Positions 34,672 to 44,426 of a DNA stretch of 64,000 nt are shown piece by piece. The translations under genes were made by a program, and so were the position numbers. The stretch lies in NCBI RefSeq assembly GCF_001957135.1, contig NZ_MPHK01000011.1, positions 1-64,000 of the forward strand. The letters are read 5' to 3'. The DNA is from Shewanella sp. UCD-KL21. Lineage in GTDB: Bacteria; Pseudomonadota; Gammaproteobacteria; Enterobacterales; Shewanellaceae. The stretch's first letter is position 1; the number at the start of each line of letters is the position of its first letter. The notes beneath the pieces are model-generated. The model was not told where the DNA came from. It worked only from the letters and a program-made list of their open reading frames with translations, and did not search any database.

Positions 34672-36048
34672 TTACTCTTCTTCTGCAACAAAGTCATCCA
34701 TTAAAATAACCGAGAACATAGAAGTGTCATTTTCAGCATCCACTGCGGCTACGCTGTATAAGCCATTGGCTGCAAAAGTTACTGCTAATGGGCCGATAGC
34801 GACTGTTTTAGTGCCTGTTACTGTGACGCTTACGGTGTAATCACCCGGAGCAACACTTAAGCTACCTGACGCAGCTTTAAATGGCACATCTGTTAGCGCA
34901 GGCTCTGATGCACTGATGTCGGCTGTTGGGGTTAAATAAACATCGACATTACCAGCAGAGTACGAAGCGTGGATGACGTTTAATCTAGCTTCAGTTGCAA
35001 TGCGGCGTGTGTGTTCGGCAAAGGCCCAAGGGCTAATATCGTTGTCAGATAAAGAGCCGACCGCGAGCACTGAGTAGCTGGCACCTAGCATTAAATCGAC
35101 TTCGGCATCAGTGATCACTTCAACTGAGTTATCAGCATCTGCTGCCACAGTGACTGTGTGCATGCCTTCAGGAATGTTGACGTAACCTGCAAATTGGCCA
35201 AACGATAGCATGTCGATAGCGGGAGTCATGCTGCCATCAAGAAACACATCAACAGCGGGTGCGTCGGCGACGGCATGGACTACACGGATCTCGCTACCAC
35301 TGCTCACATCATTTAAAAGCACTTGTGCATCGGGTAATGCCACTAGCAGTGCTACAGGTGAGTCACCTGACCACTCATTTGGAATTGCTGAAATGAAGTA
35401 ATCATTACCTGCGGCTAAATTGACTGTGCCTGAATCAAACACCACGGTTTTGTCACCATTTGGGGTAATTCGAATTTGGTAATCAGCGGTCGGCACTTCA
35501 AGCTGATCACTGTTATCCATGTAATTAGCCGATAGGGTTGGCTCCATCATGGCGATGTCAGCCATTGGCTCGGTAACATAAATATCCACTAAACCCACAT
35601 CAGGTGCGGCATGTAATACTTGCACTCGGGCGTTGTCTGCGGTGATGTCGGCTTTTTCATTAGCAACCACTTTAAGCATCAGGTTTTCATCGCTGACGTT
35701 ACCTAAAGCAACGGCGGTGTATTCCATATCTGCAGCGGCGGCTAAGTCAACTGACAATACGGTTGTGGTGGTGCCATCAGCAAGCTTTGCATCAACGGTA
35801 ATCGCATAGGTTGAGGCTTCAACTTCTAATAGCCCACTTGAAACGGCGTAATCGACATCTGCTAATAGCTGAGCGCCATCGGCAGTGACGTTTACCATAG
35901 GCGCATCGCTTGATGCGTGTATTACTCGCACTTGAGCATAATCAATTTTGGGGGTTTCTGTGATGGTAACGTTATTATCGTCATCATCTGAACAAGCTGT
36001 TAAGGCGATCAGTGAAAAGCATAGGCCTAGAGAGTATTTCCGTTTCAT
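34672..36048 (-). CDS. DUF4397-repeat lipoprotein
   Basis: A 458-residue protein with a lipobox (L-T-A-C, Cys19) followed by an Asp/Asn-rich linker. Four copies of an approximately 100-residue beta-sandwich domain follow, each marked by V-R-V-x-H-A-x-x-D-A-P or L-N-V-I-H-A-S-Y-S-A-G, then V-D-V-Y, as in DUF4397. Domains begin near residues 40, 140, 250 and 355. The family is found in surface or periplasmic proteins of unknown role. A strong terminator follows the gene. The Asp after the lipid-modified Cys region hints at inner membrane retention in some bacteria, but sorting rules in this genus are uncertain. Confidence 0.85.
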   Translation of the reverse strand: MKRKYSLGLCFSLIALTACSDDDDNNVTITETPKIDYAQVRVIHASSDAPMVNVTADGAQLLADVDYAVSSGLLEVEASTYAITVDAKLADGTTTTVLSVDLAAAADMEYTAVALGNVSDENLMLKVVANEKADITADNARVQVLHAAPDVGLVDIYVTEPMADIAMMEPTLSANYMDNSDQLEVPTADYQIRITPNGDKTVVFDSGTVNLAAGNDYFISAIPNEWSGDSPVALLVALPDAQVLLNDVSSGSEIRVVHAVADAPAVDVFLDGSMTPAIDMLSFGQFAGYVNIPEGMHTVTVAADADNSVEVITDAEVDLMLGASYSVLAVGSLSDNDISPWAFAEHTRRIATEARLNVIHASYSAGNVDVYLTPTADISASEPALTDVPFKAASGSLSVAPGDYTVSVTVTGTKTVAIGPLAVTFAANGLYSVAAVDAENDTSMFSVILMDDFVAEEE

Positions 36049-36243
36049 CTGTAAATCCTCGAATTCATGTTGTCATGTCGAGGGGTAATACGGCACTTGC
36101 TAATTTAGGATCATATTTTTGTTTAATCTTTAAGCACAAATGTTGGTTTTAGAGATTTTAATAGGGTGATTTTTAGTCGCTATGACAAACATCGACATGG
36201 GGGTGAATAGCGGATAATCTGTAGCCTTAATCGGTGTTGTAAG

Positions 36244-37590
36244 GTGTCGCGTGTGAGTTCAAAAAGCCGTCAAAATAGCCTCAATAAAGATCTTAAAAAA
36301 AATATAGAAAAAGATCTGCAAAAAGATCAAAAAAACGATCTATCACGACCAGTGGCGGCAGAAGTCGCTGTTCAAATCGAGTCAAAAGTCGAGTCAAAAA
36401 TCGAAGCTGAATTAGCTTCTAGCGATGCCGTTAACGTTGAACAAAAAACCGAGCATCAGTTTCGCATTGCCTCGTTTAATTTATTCAATTTTATCGAGCC
36501 ACCTGCGGCTTATTATGATTTTGAAAACATCTATTCCCATCAGCAGTGGCAAAAAAAATGCCGCTGGTTAACTGAATATGTCACCGAGCAACAACCTGAC
36601 ATTATTGGCTTTCAAGAAGTCTTTAGCCCCGATGCCTTAAAAGCGTTATTGCTCCCTTTAGGCTATGACTATTTTGCGGTATTAGATGAGCCAACCTTAG
36701 TCAGTGACTATGTTTATCAAAGCCCTGTGGTGGCGCTGGCCTCTAAGTTTCCGATCACCGAAACCGCGTTAATTAGCGTTGATGAATCACTATTGCCACT
36801 GATGGGCATTGCCAGCGATTTTAGCTTTAGTCGTCAACCGTTACTGGCAAGGGTTAACATTCCCAATTTTGGCGAATGCGAGTGTTACGTGGTGCATTTA
36901 AAATCTAAACGCAGTGGCATGGGTATCGACACTTTAGCCGATACCGGCATGACCGGCGGCGCTGATATTATGGCCAGACAAGCTCTTGGTACATGGGCAT
37001 CGAACATGCAAAGGGGCAGCGAAGCGGCATTATTATTTTATGAAATTGCCAAACGCCGCCAAGCGAATCAGTTGCCGGTGTTATTAATGGGTGATTTTAA
37101 TGATGCATTGCACAGCACTGCGCTGGAGGCTTTTAGGGCTAATAGCAAACGAGTGTTTAGAAGCGATATTATCGATCCAAACCTTAAAGTATTGAATGAC
37201 GTTAATCTTAAAGCTGAGTTTGAACGCTTTAGTTTATTTGATAGTTATGAGTTGTTCCAAGCAGGGCAAAAGCTTAATGCCAGCTTAGCTCAAGATGAAT
37301 ATGAATCTGCTGTGCATGACGATGATAGCGGCACTGATGTGGATGATGTGTTGCCAGGGGTTAACTTGCATAAGCTTCAAAGGGCAGCCACCCATTATTA
37401 TGGCAATACTGGCTCGGTATTAGATTATATTTTGGCAAGTTGTGAGTTTGATGCCGCTCACCCACGCAATTTGGCGGAAGTGAGTGGTTATCAAACTTAC
37501 GATAGGCACTTAGTTAGGCCAGACTATGAGCGTGACAGTGATAGTACTGATCACGCGCCTATAATGATGACCTTTAGCGTTAGGCGCTAG
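36244..37590 (+). CDS. Endonuclease/exonuclease/phosphatase (EEP) family hydrolase
   Basis: A 448-residue protein. After a charged low-complexity N-terminus of about 75 residues rich in Lys, Asp and Glu, an EEP domain begins with R-I-A-S-F-N-L-F-N-F and carries the metal and catalytic motifs F-Q-E-V-F (near 128), V-V-H-L-K-S-K (near 217), M-G-D-F-N-D-A (near 282) and S-D-H-A-P (near 438). It could be a DNase, a nucleotide or inositol-phosphate phosphatase, or a sphingomyelinase relative. There is no signal peptide. The start is uncertain: GTG at 36244 and GTG at 36253 are both possible. Confidence 0.85.
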   Translation: MSRVSSKSRQNSLNKDLKKNIEKDLQKDQKNDLSRPVAAEVAVQIESKVESKIEAELASSDAVNVEQKTEHQFRIASFNLFNFIEPPAAYYDFENIYSHQQWQKKCRWLTEYVTEQQPDIIGFQEVFSPDALKALLLPLGYDYFAVLDEPTLVSDYVYQSPVVALASKFPITETALISVDESLLPLMGIASDFSFSRQPLLARVNIPNFGECECYVVHLKSKRSGMGIDTLADTGMTGGADIMARQALGTWASNMQRGSEAALLFYEIAKRRQANQLPVLLMGDFNDALHSTALEAFRANSKRVFRSDIIDPNLKVLNDVNLKAEFERFSLFDSYELFQAGQKLNASLAQDEYESAVHDDDSGTDVDDVLPGVNLHKLQRAATHYYGNTGSVLDYILASCEFDAAHPRNLAEVSGYQTYDRHLVRPDYERDSDSTDHAPIMMTFSVRR

Positions 37591-37640
37591 GCTAGCGCAA
37601 GTTCAAAAGCTAGCGCGAGTTAAAAAAGCTAGCGCTCGCT
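37583..37640. repeat. GCTAGCGC direct repeats between convergent genes
   Basis: Three to four copies of a GCTAGCGC core, spaced by about 20 bases, with an A6 run in the last interval. Parts may pair and act as a weak terminator for the convergent genes. Confidence 0.4.
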
Positions 37641-37645
37641 TATTG

Positions 37646-40279
37646 TTATCTTGCTAAGGCCTCACTCATGCTGACACAGGTTTGTTCCTGTTGGCGGGCT
37701 TCTAGCAGTGCCCGCCGAGTCATTTTCGATAATCCCGTTTGGGTATTTAACACTTCAGATAAAGCTTCAATATTGGCATTGGTGCAGTCCATGGGGATTA
37801 ATGCCCGGTTATAAGCGCGCATAAATACTGGGCCTTTTTTATCAATCTCACTTAGCGTATCTAAACGCTGCTCCGCAGTGGCGGCGCTCAATAGCTTTTG
37901 TTCGCTGGGATAAAGGTGATCCATGGCGATACGGGCTTTGGCAAAGGGCAATCGGCTGTCATCTTGTATCTTGTGTAGCCATTGACGTTTAAGGCTAGCT
38001 TGGGGGCGAGACACTTCTGCGGCAATGGCAGATTTTTGGCCACTGTCGCTGTTATCTTGTTGTTTTTCTTTGGCCAGCAATGCCGCGCTATTAGGGTAAT
38101 CATAGCGGTTTAATTGAATGATTATTTTCCAGCGTAAATCCTGACTGATACTTAAGCCTTTAATCGGCGCAATGCCCTCCAAAATATCGGCTAAATGCCC
38201 AAGGGCGGCATTGTCGCTGGCTAAGCTAATATAAGCATCAAACCAGCGGCGCTGAAAATCAGCATGGTCTTGGTGCTCCATGGTCATGCGCAGGCTCATT
38301 TGTGTTAGCGCTTTGCTGACTTTAGTGGCATAAGATTTATGGTTTGGCGCCATGCTATGAAGGTTTTTTTGCACCTCAGTTAAGTAGCCAATGACTTGGC
38401 CTAAAATGGTGTAGTCTTTTTCTAAGGGGGCATTAACTAAGGCGACATTAATAAACTGCTTTAATGAGCTGTTGCCATCGCTAACACTGTCCCACATGCT
38501 TTGCCATAACATTGACCGTAGTAATGGGTCACTGACCTTAGCTAACTGCTGCTTTACCGTGTTAAATGAGCGCTGATCTAACTCAACTTTTACAAAGCCC
38601 CAATCATCAAAATTTGGGTAAACCAAATCGGGGCAATACTCGCCTACAAGCTCAGGGACCTCGGTAACTGCGCCTTTATAAGTGACCGCTACCGTGGTGC
38701 TATGGTGGATAAAATGCCGCGCTGCTCTAAATAATGCCACTTGTACTTTTTGTTCTCGCAGGGTGGCTAAATCTTCACTTGGAGCGCTTTGCAGCAATGA
38801 GAACTGGCTGATGCGATGGTCTTCACATTGGTATTGGGCTGTTAAGGTGTTAACCCCAGCTTGGTAAAGCCACTCCTGTGTCCACTGGCTTAAGTCGCGA
38901 TTACTGGCTTTGGCAAGGCTATTAATAAAATCCGCTAACTGGGCATTTTGATAGCTGTATGTTTTAAGGTATTGCTGCACCCCTTGTTGGAATGTCTCTG
39001 CGCCCAGTAAATGGCGTAATTGCATTAACACCGACGCCCCTTTTGAATAGGTAATGGCGTCAATATTATCAAAGGCATTATTGCTACTGGCCACAGGAAC
39101 TTCGATGGGGTGAGTGGTCACTAGGCTATCTTGCTGATACGCCTTTAGCTTGCCGCTGGCGTAAAAGCTGCGCCAAGCGTGGTTAAATTCGGTGGCTTCG
39201 CTGGTGGCCAAGGTGCCCATAAAGGAGGCAAAACTTTCGTTGAGCCATAAGCCATTCCACCATTTCATGGTCACTAAATTGCCAAACCACTGGTGCGCCA
39301 TTTCATGCATGATCACCCCAGCTAACCGCTGCCTTTGGGCAGCGGTCATGGTGTCTTTTACCATAAAGCGGCTTTCTGAGTAGGTAATGGCGCCAGCATT
39401 TTCCATTGCGCCATAGAGAAAGTCCGGCACTAATAATTGGTCGTACTTTTTAAAAGGGTAGTCAATACCAAAGTAATCATCGAAGAAGCCCAGGCCTTGC
39501 TTGGTGAAGGTAAACCAATCTTGATAGTTAACTTGCTCTGCCACCGATTGGCGAGCAAATAAACGCATGGGGTATTTGCCGGAGTTATCTTGCCACACAT
39601 GATACGGCCCTGCGTGCATAGAGAAGTTATAAGGGCTTAGTTTTGGCGTCGCTGGGAAAGTCCAAATTTTGCTGTCGCCAAGATCTTCAACATGGGTTTC
39701 AGCCATAGTGCTGATCACCTGCCAGCTTGGCGGCGCTTCAACAGTAATTTGAAAGCTGGCTTTTAAATCGGGTTGGTCAAACACGGCAAACATTTGCTGG
39801 GCTGCAGCGGGTTCAAAATGGGAATACAAATATACTTTGCCATCAACGGGGTCGACAAAGCGATGTAAGCCTTCACCATTGGTACTGTGCTCGCGGCTGT
39901 AGCTTATCTCAATGGTGTTTTTGCCGCTTGATAATAGCTGCGGGTTAATGGTGAGGTATGCGCCATTGTAGTTAGGGTAAAGGCTTTTGCCATTAATCAA
40001 TAATTTGCTGATATTGGCTTGGTTTAAGTCGATGGTTAAGGCTTCTGCTGTGCTTGCAAGGCTAAAATCTATTTTGCTAATGGCCTCAAAGCGGGTTTCA
40101 CCCGTGAGGGTAAAACTGAGTTGGTAATCTACCTCTGACACCAGATTTGAGCGAGCTTGGGCTTGGCCCTGAGTGATGTTCGCGCTGCCATCTCGGGGTT
40201 TGATATTGGGCGCGGTGGCATTACAGGCAAATAAACTGGTGCAGACCAGTGCAATAAGCGCAGACTTAAACGAGTTCAC
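37646..40279 (-). CDS. M1-family aminopeptidase (aminopeptidase N type), lipoprotein
   Basis: An 877-residue zinc metallopeptidase. It has a signal sequence with lipobox L-F-A-C (Cys19), an N-terminal beta-saddle domain, the exopeptidase motif G-A-M-E-N (about 285), zinc site H-E-M-A-H (about 324) with the third ligand Glu in L-N-E-S-F-A 19 residues later, and a long helical C-terminal domain. It removes N-terminal residues from peptides. Lipidation indicates a periplasmic or outer-membrane location, unlike cytoplasmic PepN. It lies upstream on the same strand of nothing operon-like; lpoB upstream has its own terminator. Confidence 0.92.
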   Translation of the reverse strand: MNSFKSALIALVCTSLFACNATAPNIKPRDGSANITQGQAQARSNLVSEVDYQLSFTLTGETRFEAISKIDFSLASTAEALTIDLNQANISKLLINGKSLYPNYNGAYLTINPQLLSSGKNTIEISYSREHSTNGEGLHRFVDPVDGKVYLYSHFEPAAAQQMFAVFDQPDLKASFQITVEAPPSWQVISTMAETHVEDLGDSKIWTFPATPKLSPYNFSMHAGPYHVWQDNSGKYPMRLFARQSVAEQVNYQDWFTFTKQGLGFFDDYFGIDYPFKKYDQLLVPDFLYGAMENAGAITYSESRFMVKDTMTAAQRQRLAGVIMHEMAHQWFGNLVTMKWWNGLWLNESFASFMGTLATSEATEFNHAWRSFYASGKLKAYQQDSLVTTHPIEVPVASSNNAFDNIDAITYSKGASVLMQLRHLLGAETFQQGVQQYLKTYSYQNAQLADFINSLAKASNRDLSQWTQEWLYQAGVNTLTAQYQCEDHRISQFSLLQSAPSEDLATLREQKVQVALFRAARHFIHHSTTVAVTYKGAVTEVPELVGEYCPDLVYPNFDDWGFVKVELDQRSFNTVKQQLAKVSDPLLRSMLWQSMWDSVSDGNSSLKQFINVALVNAPLEKDYTILGQVIGYLTEVQKNLHSMAPNHKSYATKVSKALTQMSLRMTMEHQDHADFQRRWFDAYISLASDNAALGHLADILEGIAPIKGLSISQDLRWKIIIQLNRYDYPNSAALLAKEKQQDNSDSGQKSAIAAEVSRPQASLKRQWLHKIQDDSRLPFAKARIAMDHLYPSEQKLLSAATAEQRLDTLSEIDKKGPVFMRAYNRALIPMDCTNANIEALSEVLNTQTGLSKMTRRALLEARQQEQTCVSMSEALAR

Positions 40280-40330
40280 AAATTCTTCCCTAACCTAATT
40301 TGATGTTTTTATTATTGTTATTTTTGCTAT

Positions 40331-40355
40331 AAAAAAGCCGACGTGACGTCGGCTT
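40331..40355 (-). terminator. lpoB terminator
   Basis: GCCGACGT / ACGTCGGC perfect stem followed on the minus strand by TTTTTT, 22 bases after the lpoB stop. Confidence 0.9.
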
Positions 40356-40376
40356 ATGATTGTAAATCGAATAGGC

Positions 40377-40970
40377 TTACATGCCTAAGAAAGACTTCGA
40401 TTTTACTTTACGGATTTCTTTTTCATCAGACCATTCAATTAAGCCAGTTTCAAGATCCATAAGACGCATGGTCATTTTATAGTAAACATCTTTAGTGCTG
40501 CCATCTTGTTTTACGATGCTAGAAAGATTGCCGTATAGCATGTATTGCGCGCCCACTTGGCGGCCAAACTTAATCGCAGTTGATGGGTCAACCATGCCAG
40601 CATTGTTTTGGTAATCAAGCTGCTTACGTACTGAATCGACTTTGGTCATATCAATAAAGCGGAACTTACCTGAGCGTAATAGCTTGTTACTGATGGTGTC
40701 AGTCACTGACTCAGTATCGATGTGCTCTGAGGTTTTATTTTTAATTTTATCAACGAAAATAATTGGGCGATCGTTTTGGGTCATCACGATCACTGGTGGG
40801 AAGGTTAACATGCTGTCGACCATTTTAGCGGCAATGACTTGTAGATCCGTTGAACCAAAGTTTTCATTCACGGTTTCTACTTCTGTGGCGTCGCCATACT
40901 CAACCTTAGATTGACACGCTGATAGCCCAATAACCGCAGCTAAAACAAAAATCAGTTTAAAATGTTTCAT
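40377..40970 (-). CDS. lpoB: Penicillin-binding protein activator LpoB
   Basis: A 197-residue lipoprotein (lipobox L-S-A-C, Cys19). The globular domain carries the family blocks V-D-K-I-K-N-K-T-S-E-H-I-D, S-G-K-F-R-F-I-D and A-Q-Y-M-L-Y-G-N-L-S. LpoB is an outer membrane lipoprotein that reaches through the periplasm and stimulates the glycosyltransferase of PBP1B. The start is the second ATG (40970): the codons before it contain GGAA, which serves as the ribosome site. It forms a likely operon with the COG3014 lipoprotein gene upstream, the usual arrangement in Shewanella and Vibrio relatives. Confidence 0.9.
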   Translation of the reverse strand: MKHFKLIFVLAAVIGLSACQSKVEYGDATEVETVNENFGSTDLQVIAAKMVDSMLTFPPVIVMTQNDRPIIFVDKIKNKTSEHIDTESVTDTISNKLLRSGKFRFIDMTKVDSVRKQLDYQNNAGMVDPSTAIKFGRQVGAQYMLYGNLSSIVKQDGSTKDVYYKMTMRLMDLETGLIEWSDEKEIRKVKSKSFLGM

Positions 40971-41038
40971 AGTAAGTTCCATGTTAGATAAAAGGTAAAG
41001 TTGTTGTTTTTAAAAAGTCGCGTTAAATATGAGTCGTA

Positions 41039-42412
41039 TTAAATTATTATTGAATAAAAACGGGTTTGATTACCAGTTTCTATTACCCAAATTAAGGTGG
41101 CCCGATTAGCTTGAACATTAATGGTTGCAGCTGGGCTGTTACCTAGGCTGACTTGATAGGCGCCGGGCTCAATATATTGGCGCGCTATTTGCGCTTGCCT
41201 TGGCAGCGTTAGCCAACTTCTTCGGTCGGCCTGCTCGGTCACCACATTGAATATTTGCATTAATATGGCGGCGGCATCGGCTTCATTATTACGGCGCTTA
41301 CTGCCACTTTCGACGCTACGAGTAAACTCTGATTTAGTATAGACCCGCGCAGCTTGTCGAACCAATGAGCCGGGTAAATCTTCTTTTAAGGCATTAATGG
41401 CTAAGGCATCAATATTGGCAATGGGCTGTGCTTTTAGCACAGTGCCAAATCCTTGAATGATTGAGGGCGGGATAACTTGGTTATAGGGCTGGTAAGTGGC
41501 TAATGACACCGTTTGCCAGTTGCCATTAATCGTAAACGGCACTGTGAGGCTTTGCTTTTCGGGCACAAAGCCACGTTCAACCACCATCACCACCTGACCT
41601 TGGCCTTGTTTGGGTAAAATGGCGTCTCCCCAACGGCGTTTAAACTCATCGTATTGCGGCATTGAAAGTTGCTTGGCTAACCTGACTAAATCTTGTTGTA
41701 GGTATTTATTATTTGGGCTTATTTGAGCCGCTTTACGGTAATCAATATAGGCATCATTGGGCTCGCCCAATAACTCATGTAGTAAGCCGGTGGTGTAATA
41801 GCTGTAGGCATTTAAAAAGGAGCTGGTGACTGTGCCAGCAGCCGAGCCTAATTTATTTAACTCGGCATCAATGGTGCCATTGGCCATGGCTTGCACTGAT
41901 TTTTGCGATTTCTGGTAACGCGCCTGCTCACTGCTTTGCAGCTCATTACTGCGGCGCACTTCAATTAACGCCCCTTGGGCATCACCGGCAAATAAATAGT
42001 TAAAGGCTTGGTATTGGTGCAGCATAATGCGCTCATAGCCTGGGCCGCGATATGGAATGGCATTGTCGTTTAATACTAGGCTACTGGCGGTGGCGGTTAA
42101 GTCTGAGGCGCTAATAACGGCTCTGTCATCAAAGGCTTGATAGGCTTTAATCGCTTGTTGGTAATAGTTTTTACTGGCATCAAAATCACCCGATATTTGC
42201 GCGACTCGGCCAGCTTCTTGGGCGTAAAGTAGGCCATCATTGGTATCAATTTCACCGGCCAACTCATTGAGTTTAGCGCTAGGTGTTGGGCCACTGAGTT
42301 GCTGTTTAATCGGTGCAATTTGCGAAGGGTAGTTGATCAGCACGCTATTATAAGCGCAGCCTGATAACAGGATTGGCAATAGGAAAATACTGATCAGTGC
42401 TTTCATTAGCAT
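41039..42412 (-). CDS. COG3014-family TPR-like lipoprotein
   Basis: A 457-residue protein with a lipobox (L-S-G-C, Cys19) and an N-terminal half made of TPR-like helices (Y-Y-Q-Q-A-I-K-A-Y, D-A-Y-I-D-Y-R-K-A). The family core follows, including G-P-G-Y-E-R-I-M-L-H-Q-Y-Q-A and A-L-I-E-V-R-R. The C-terminal half is beta rich. It is typically encoded with lpoB and is thought to belong to the same envelope function, but no direct activity is established. It overlaps the deformylase gene by 7 bases, so it may be co-transcribed with it. Confidence 0.85.
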   Translation of the reverse strand: MLMKALISIFLLPILLSGCAYNSVLINYPSQIAPIKQQLSGPTPSAKLNELAGEIDTNDGLLYAQEAGRVAQISGDFDASKNYYQQAIKAYQAFDDRAVISASDLTATASSLVLNDNAIPYRGPGYERIMLHQYQAFNYLFAGDAQGALIEVRRSNELQSSEQARYQKSQKSVQAMANGTIDAELNKLGSAAGTVTSSFLNAYSYYTTGLLHELLGEPNDAYIDYRKAAQISPNNKYLQQDLVRLAKQLSMPQYDEFKRRWGDAILPKQGQGQVVMVVERGFVPEKQSLTVPFTINGNWQTVSLATYQPYNQVIPPSIIQGFGTVLKAQPIANIDALAINALKEDLPGSLVRQAARVYTKSEFTRSVESGSKRRNNEADAAAILMQIFNVVTEQADRRSWLTLPRQAQIARQYIEPGAYQVSLGNSPAATINVQANRATLIWVIETGNQTRFYSIII

Positions 42413-42942
42413 ACGTCCTGCAACCGTGATTTTTCTTGGTCGAAGGCCTGTTGCTGATCTGGCATATTTATCCTTTCTAGCAAAGTAATACCTTGTAAAT
42501 GATCAAATTCATGTTGAAAAATGCGGGCATCAAAGCCGCTCAATTGCTGCTGCACCCGCTCACCGCGTAAGTTTTGATATTCAACGTTAATGTGTTTATG
42601 ACGATAGACGCTAACGCGCTGGTTATCGATTGATAAACATCCTTCAGTCGCCGCTTCCATCGCTAATGAACCGCTGATAATTTTCGGGTTGATAACTATG
42701 ATTGCTTGGCTTGTGGGTATTGAGGGGTAACGCGCATTGGGCCTTGAATGCATAATAAATACCGCTTTATTACTAAACACTTGTGGCGCAGCGATCCCGA
42801 CACCATTGGCTGCCAACATGGTGGCCATCATATCGTCGGTTAGCTGAATCAGAGCTTGATCAAAAGTAACAACGGGCTGAGTTTGGTGAGTTAATATAGC
42901 GGCACCGGTTTTAGCAATCGTGAGAATGTTACTTTCTAGCAT
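42406..42942 (-). CDS. def: Peptide deformylase
   Basis: A 178-residue metalloenzyme with all three family motifs: G-V-G-I-A-A-P-Q (47-54), E-G-C-L-S (100-104, Cys metal ligand) and H-E-F-D-H (144-148). It removes the formyl group from nascent proteins. It is located away from fmt/rsmB, the usual place of the housekeeping def gene, so this may be an extra copy; the genome outside the window would tell. Its end overlaps the start of the COG3014 gene. Confidence 0.9.
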   Translation of the reverse strand: MLESNILTIAKTGAAILTHQTQPVVTFDQALIQLTDDMMATMLAANGVGIAAPQVFSNKAVFIMHSRPNARYPSIPTSQAIIVINPKIISGSLAMEAATEGCLSIDNQRVSVYRHKHINVEYQNLRGERVQQQLSGFDARIFQHEFDHLQGITLLERINMPDQQQAFDQEKSRLQDVC

Positions 42943-43076
42943 ATAATCCCTTACTGAAAATTCAGCTTGATAGCATCAAGCGAATTCTTGACTCTTTAAT
43001 GTTAATAATAAAGCGACCACGTTATCTAAAAGCTAGCTCATAGCGGCTTAGCTCATCATGGCTTATATAGCATAGA

Positions 43077-43289
43077 TTAATAATGTGGCGGTGGTGTTTC
43101 ATCTGCTTGAGAAGCCATATTACTGGGTTCAATCGCTTGTAGTTTATTGACGATTAATGACAATTGATGCTGCTGAAACGCAACAAGGTCATTTAATTTA
43201 ATCACTTCTTGATTGAGATCTTCAATGGTTGCTTCTTGAAAAGCCACTTTCATTTCTAAATCATCAATTTTTTGATGTACATCTTGCAT
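43077..43289 (-). CDS. slyX: SlyX protein
   Basis: A 70-residue protein, almost entirely a heptad coiled coil ([13 protein letters not shown], then I-E-D-L-N-Q-E-V), ending in the Pro/His-rich tail P-P-P-H-Y that is typical of SlyX. The function is unknown. Its neighbourhood with fkpA is the classical slyX-fkpA arrangement of gammaproteobacteria. Confidence 0.92.
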   Translation of the reverse strand: MQDVHQKIDDLEMKVAFQEATIEDLNQEVIKLNDLVAFQQHQLSLIVNKLQAIEPSNMASQADETPPPHY

Positions 43290-43310
43290 TAACCTTCTCC
43301 AAACATAGCG

Positions 43311-44276
43311 CTATTCTAAGACGCCCCATGTTTCTACTAAACCTTGATTACTGATACTGATGATGTTTTGATTTTCATCACTTGCAATAGAGTATACAAC
43401 GGCACCTCTATTTTGGCTGTTTTTCGTCAGCTGAATTTGCCTTGTTGTTTGTTTTTTACCAGTTTTTGTATCCCATAATATTATTTCTTTGGAAGGTGAG
43501 CCTGTTATTAGCTGTTTATCTTGCTGAATAAACCTGGCACTACTAAAGGTCATTTGGCGGCGGTTTATGGCCAATTGCGCTTGTTGTGTACCAGTGTCAT
43601 TGTGATAGATATAGCCATGACCTTTAATATCACTGACAAAACTCAAGCTGCCGCGCTGATTCAACTGTACTTTACTAAGGCGTGACTCAAGTTGCCATTG
43701 CTGAATAGGTTGGCCTGTTTGTGCTTGCCACAAGATAGCAGTGCCATCATTGGAGCCCGTTAGCGCTCGCTGGCCATCTGCGGAAATTGATACGCTGGAT
43801 ACCCGTTCTTGATGACCAAGAAATTTAATCAGACTTTGTTCTGGGGCGAGCGACATCACTGAACCATCAATAAGTCCTACTAGTGTTTGGGCATTATTGG
43901 CAATGGCCACCGATTGTGCCGATACGGGCAATGACCACCAACCAACAGCTCCACCGCTGTGGATATTCCAAATCACTAATGAGCTATTAGATAATGTCGC
44001 AGCATAATGCGCATTGGCAGAGATCGCGGTAGCAAAGACACTGTTATCACTTTCGCTAGCACTATTACCATGTTGCCAATGGTATTTTAGCTGGCTAGCC
44101 TTGAGATCCCACAATAAAACCCCATTACTTGCTGTACTGACAAGTGCATATTGGCCATCTTCAGATAAGCTGGCGCTGTAACTGGCATCATCAGTGACCC
44201 TAAAGACGTGTGTGGCAGAGGGATGACAACCAATGAGTAAGCAAATGCAAAATATCAGCATAATGATCCGAATCAT
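43311..44276 (-). CDS. WD40-repeat lipoprotein
   Basis: A 321-residue protein with signal sequence and lipobox (L-I-G-C, Cys17). The rest is a seven-bladed-propeller-like series of WD40 repeats, clearest in S-I-S-A-D-G-Q-R-A-L-T-G-S-N-D-G-T-A-I-L-W, with further blades ending L-L-W-D, V-I-W-N and I-L-W-D. It is most likely a periplasmic or outer-membrane-anchored scaffold; the partner is unknown. It precedes slyX on the same strand by 21 bases and is divergent from fkpA. Confidence 0.88.
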   Translation of the reverse strand: MIRIIMLIFCICLLIGCHPSATHVFRVTDDASYSASLSEDGQYALVSTASNGVLLWDLKASQLKYHWQHGNSASESDNSVFATAISANAHYAATLSNSSLVIWNIHSGGAVGWWSLPVSAQSVAIANNAQTLVGLIDGSVMSLAPEQSLIKFLGHQERVSSVSISADGQRALTGSNDGTAILWQAQTGQPIQQWQLESRLSKVQLNQRGSLSFVSDIKGHGYIYHNDTGTQQAQLAINRRQMTFSSARFIQQDKQLITGSPSKEIILWDTKTGKKQTTRQIQLTKNSQNRGAVVYSIASDENQNIISISNQGLVETWGVLE

Positions 44277-44426
44277 GAACTTGCTCCTGTAAATGTTGTC
44301 TCAATGGCGTTGATATCACTTACGGCCATTGCTAAAAACACTTTAATTAGTATAAAGTGGCCAAATATATACAAATTTTACATCTAAAGGTTATTGTAAC
44401 CGCTTAAGAGTGCTGAGGAAGCTTTA

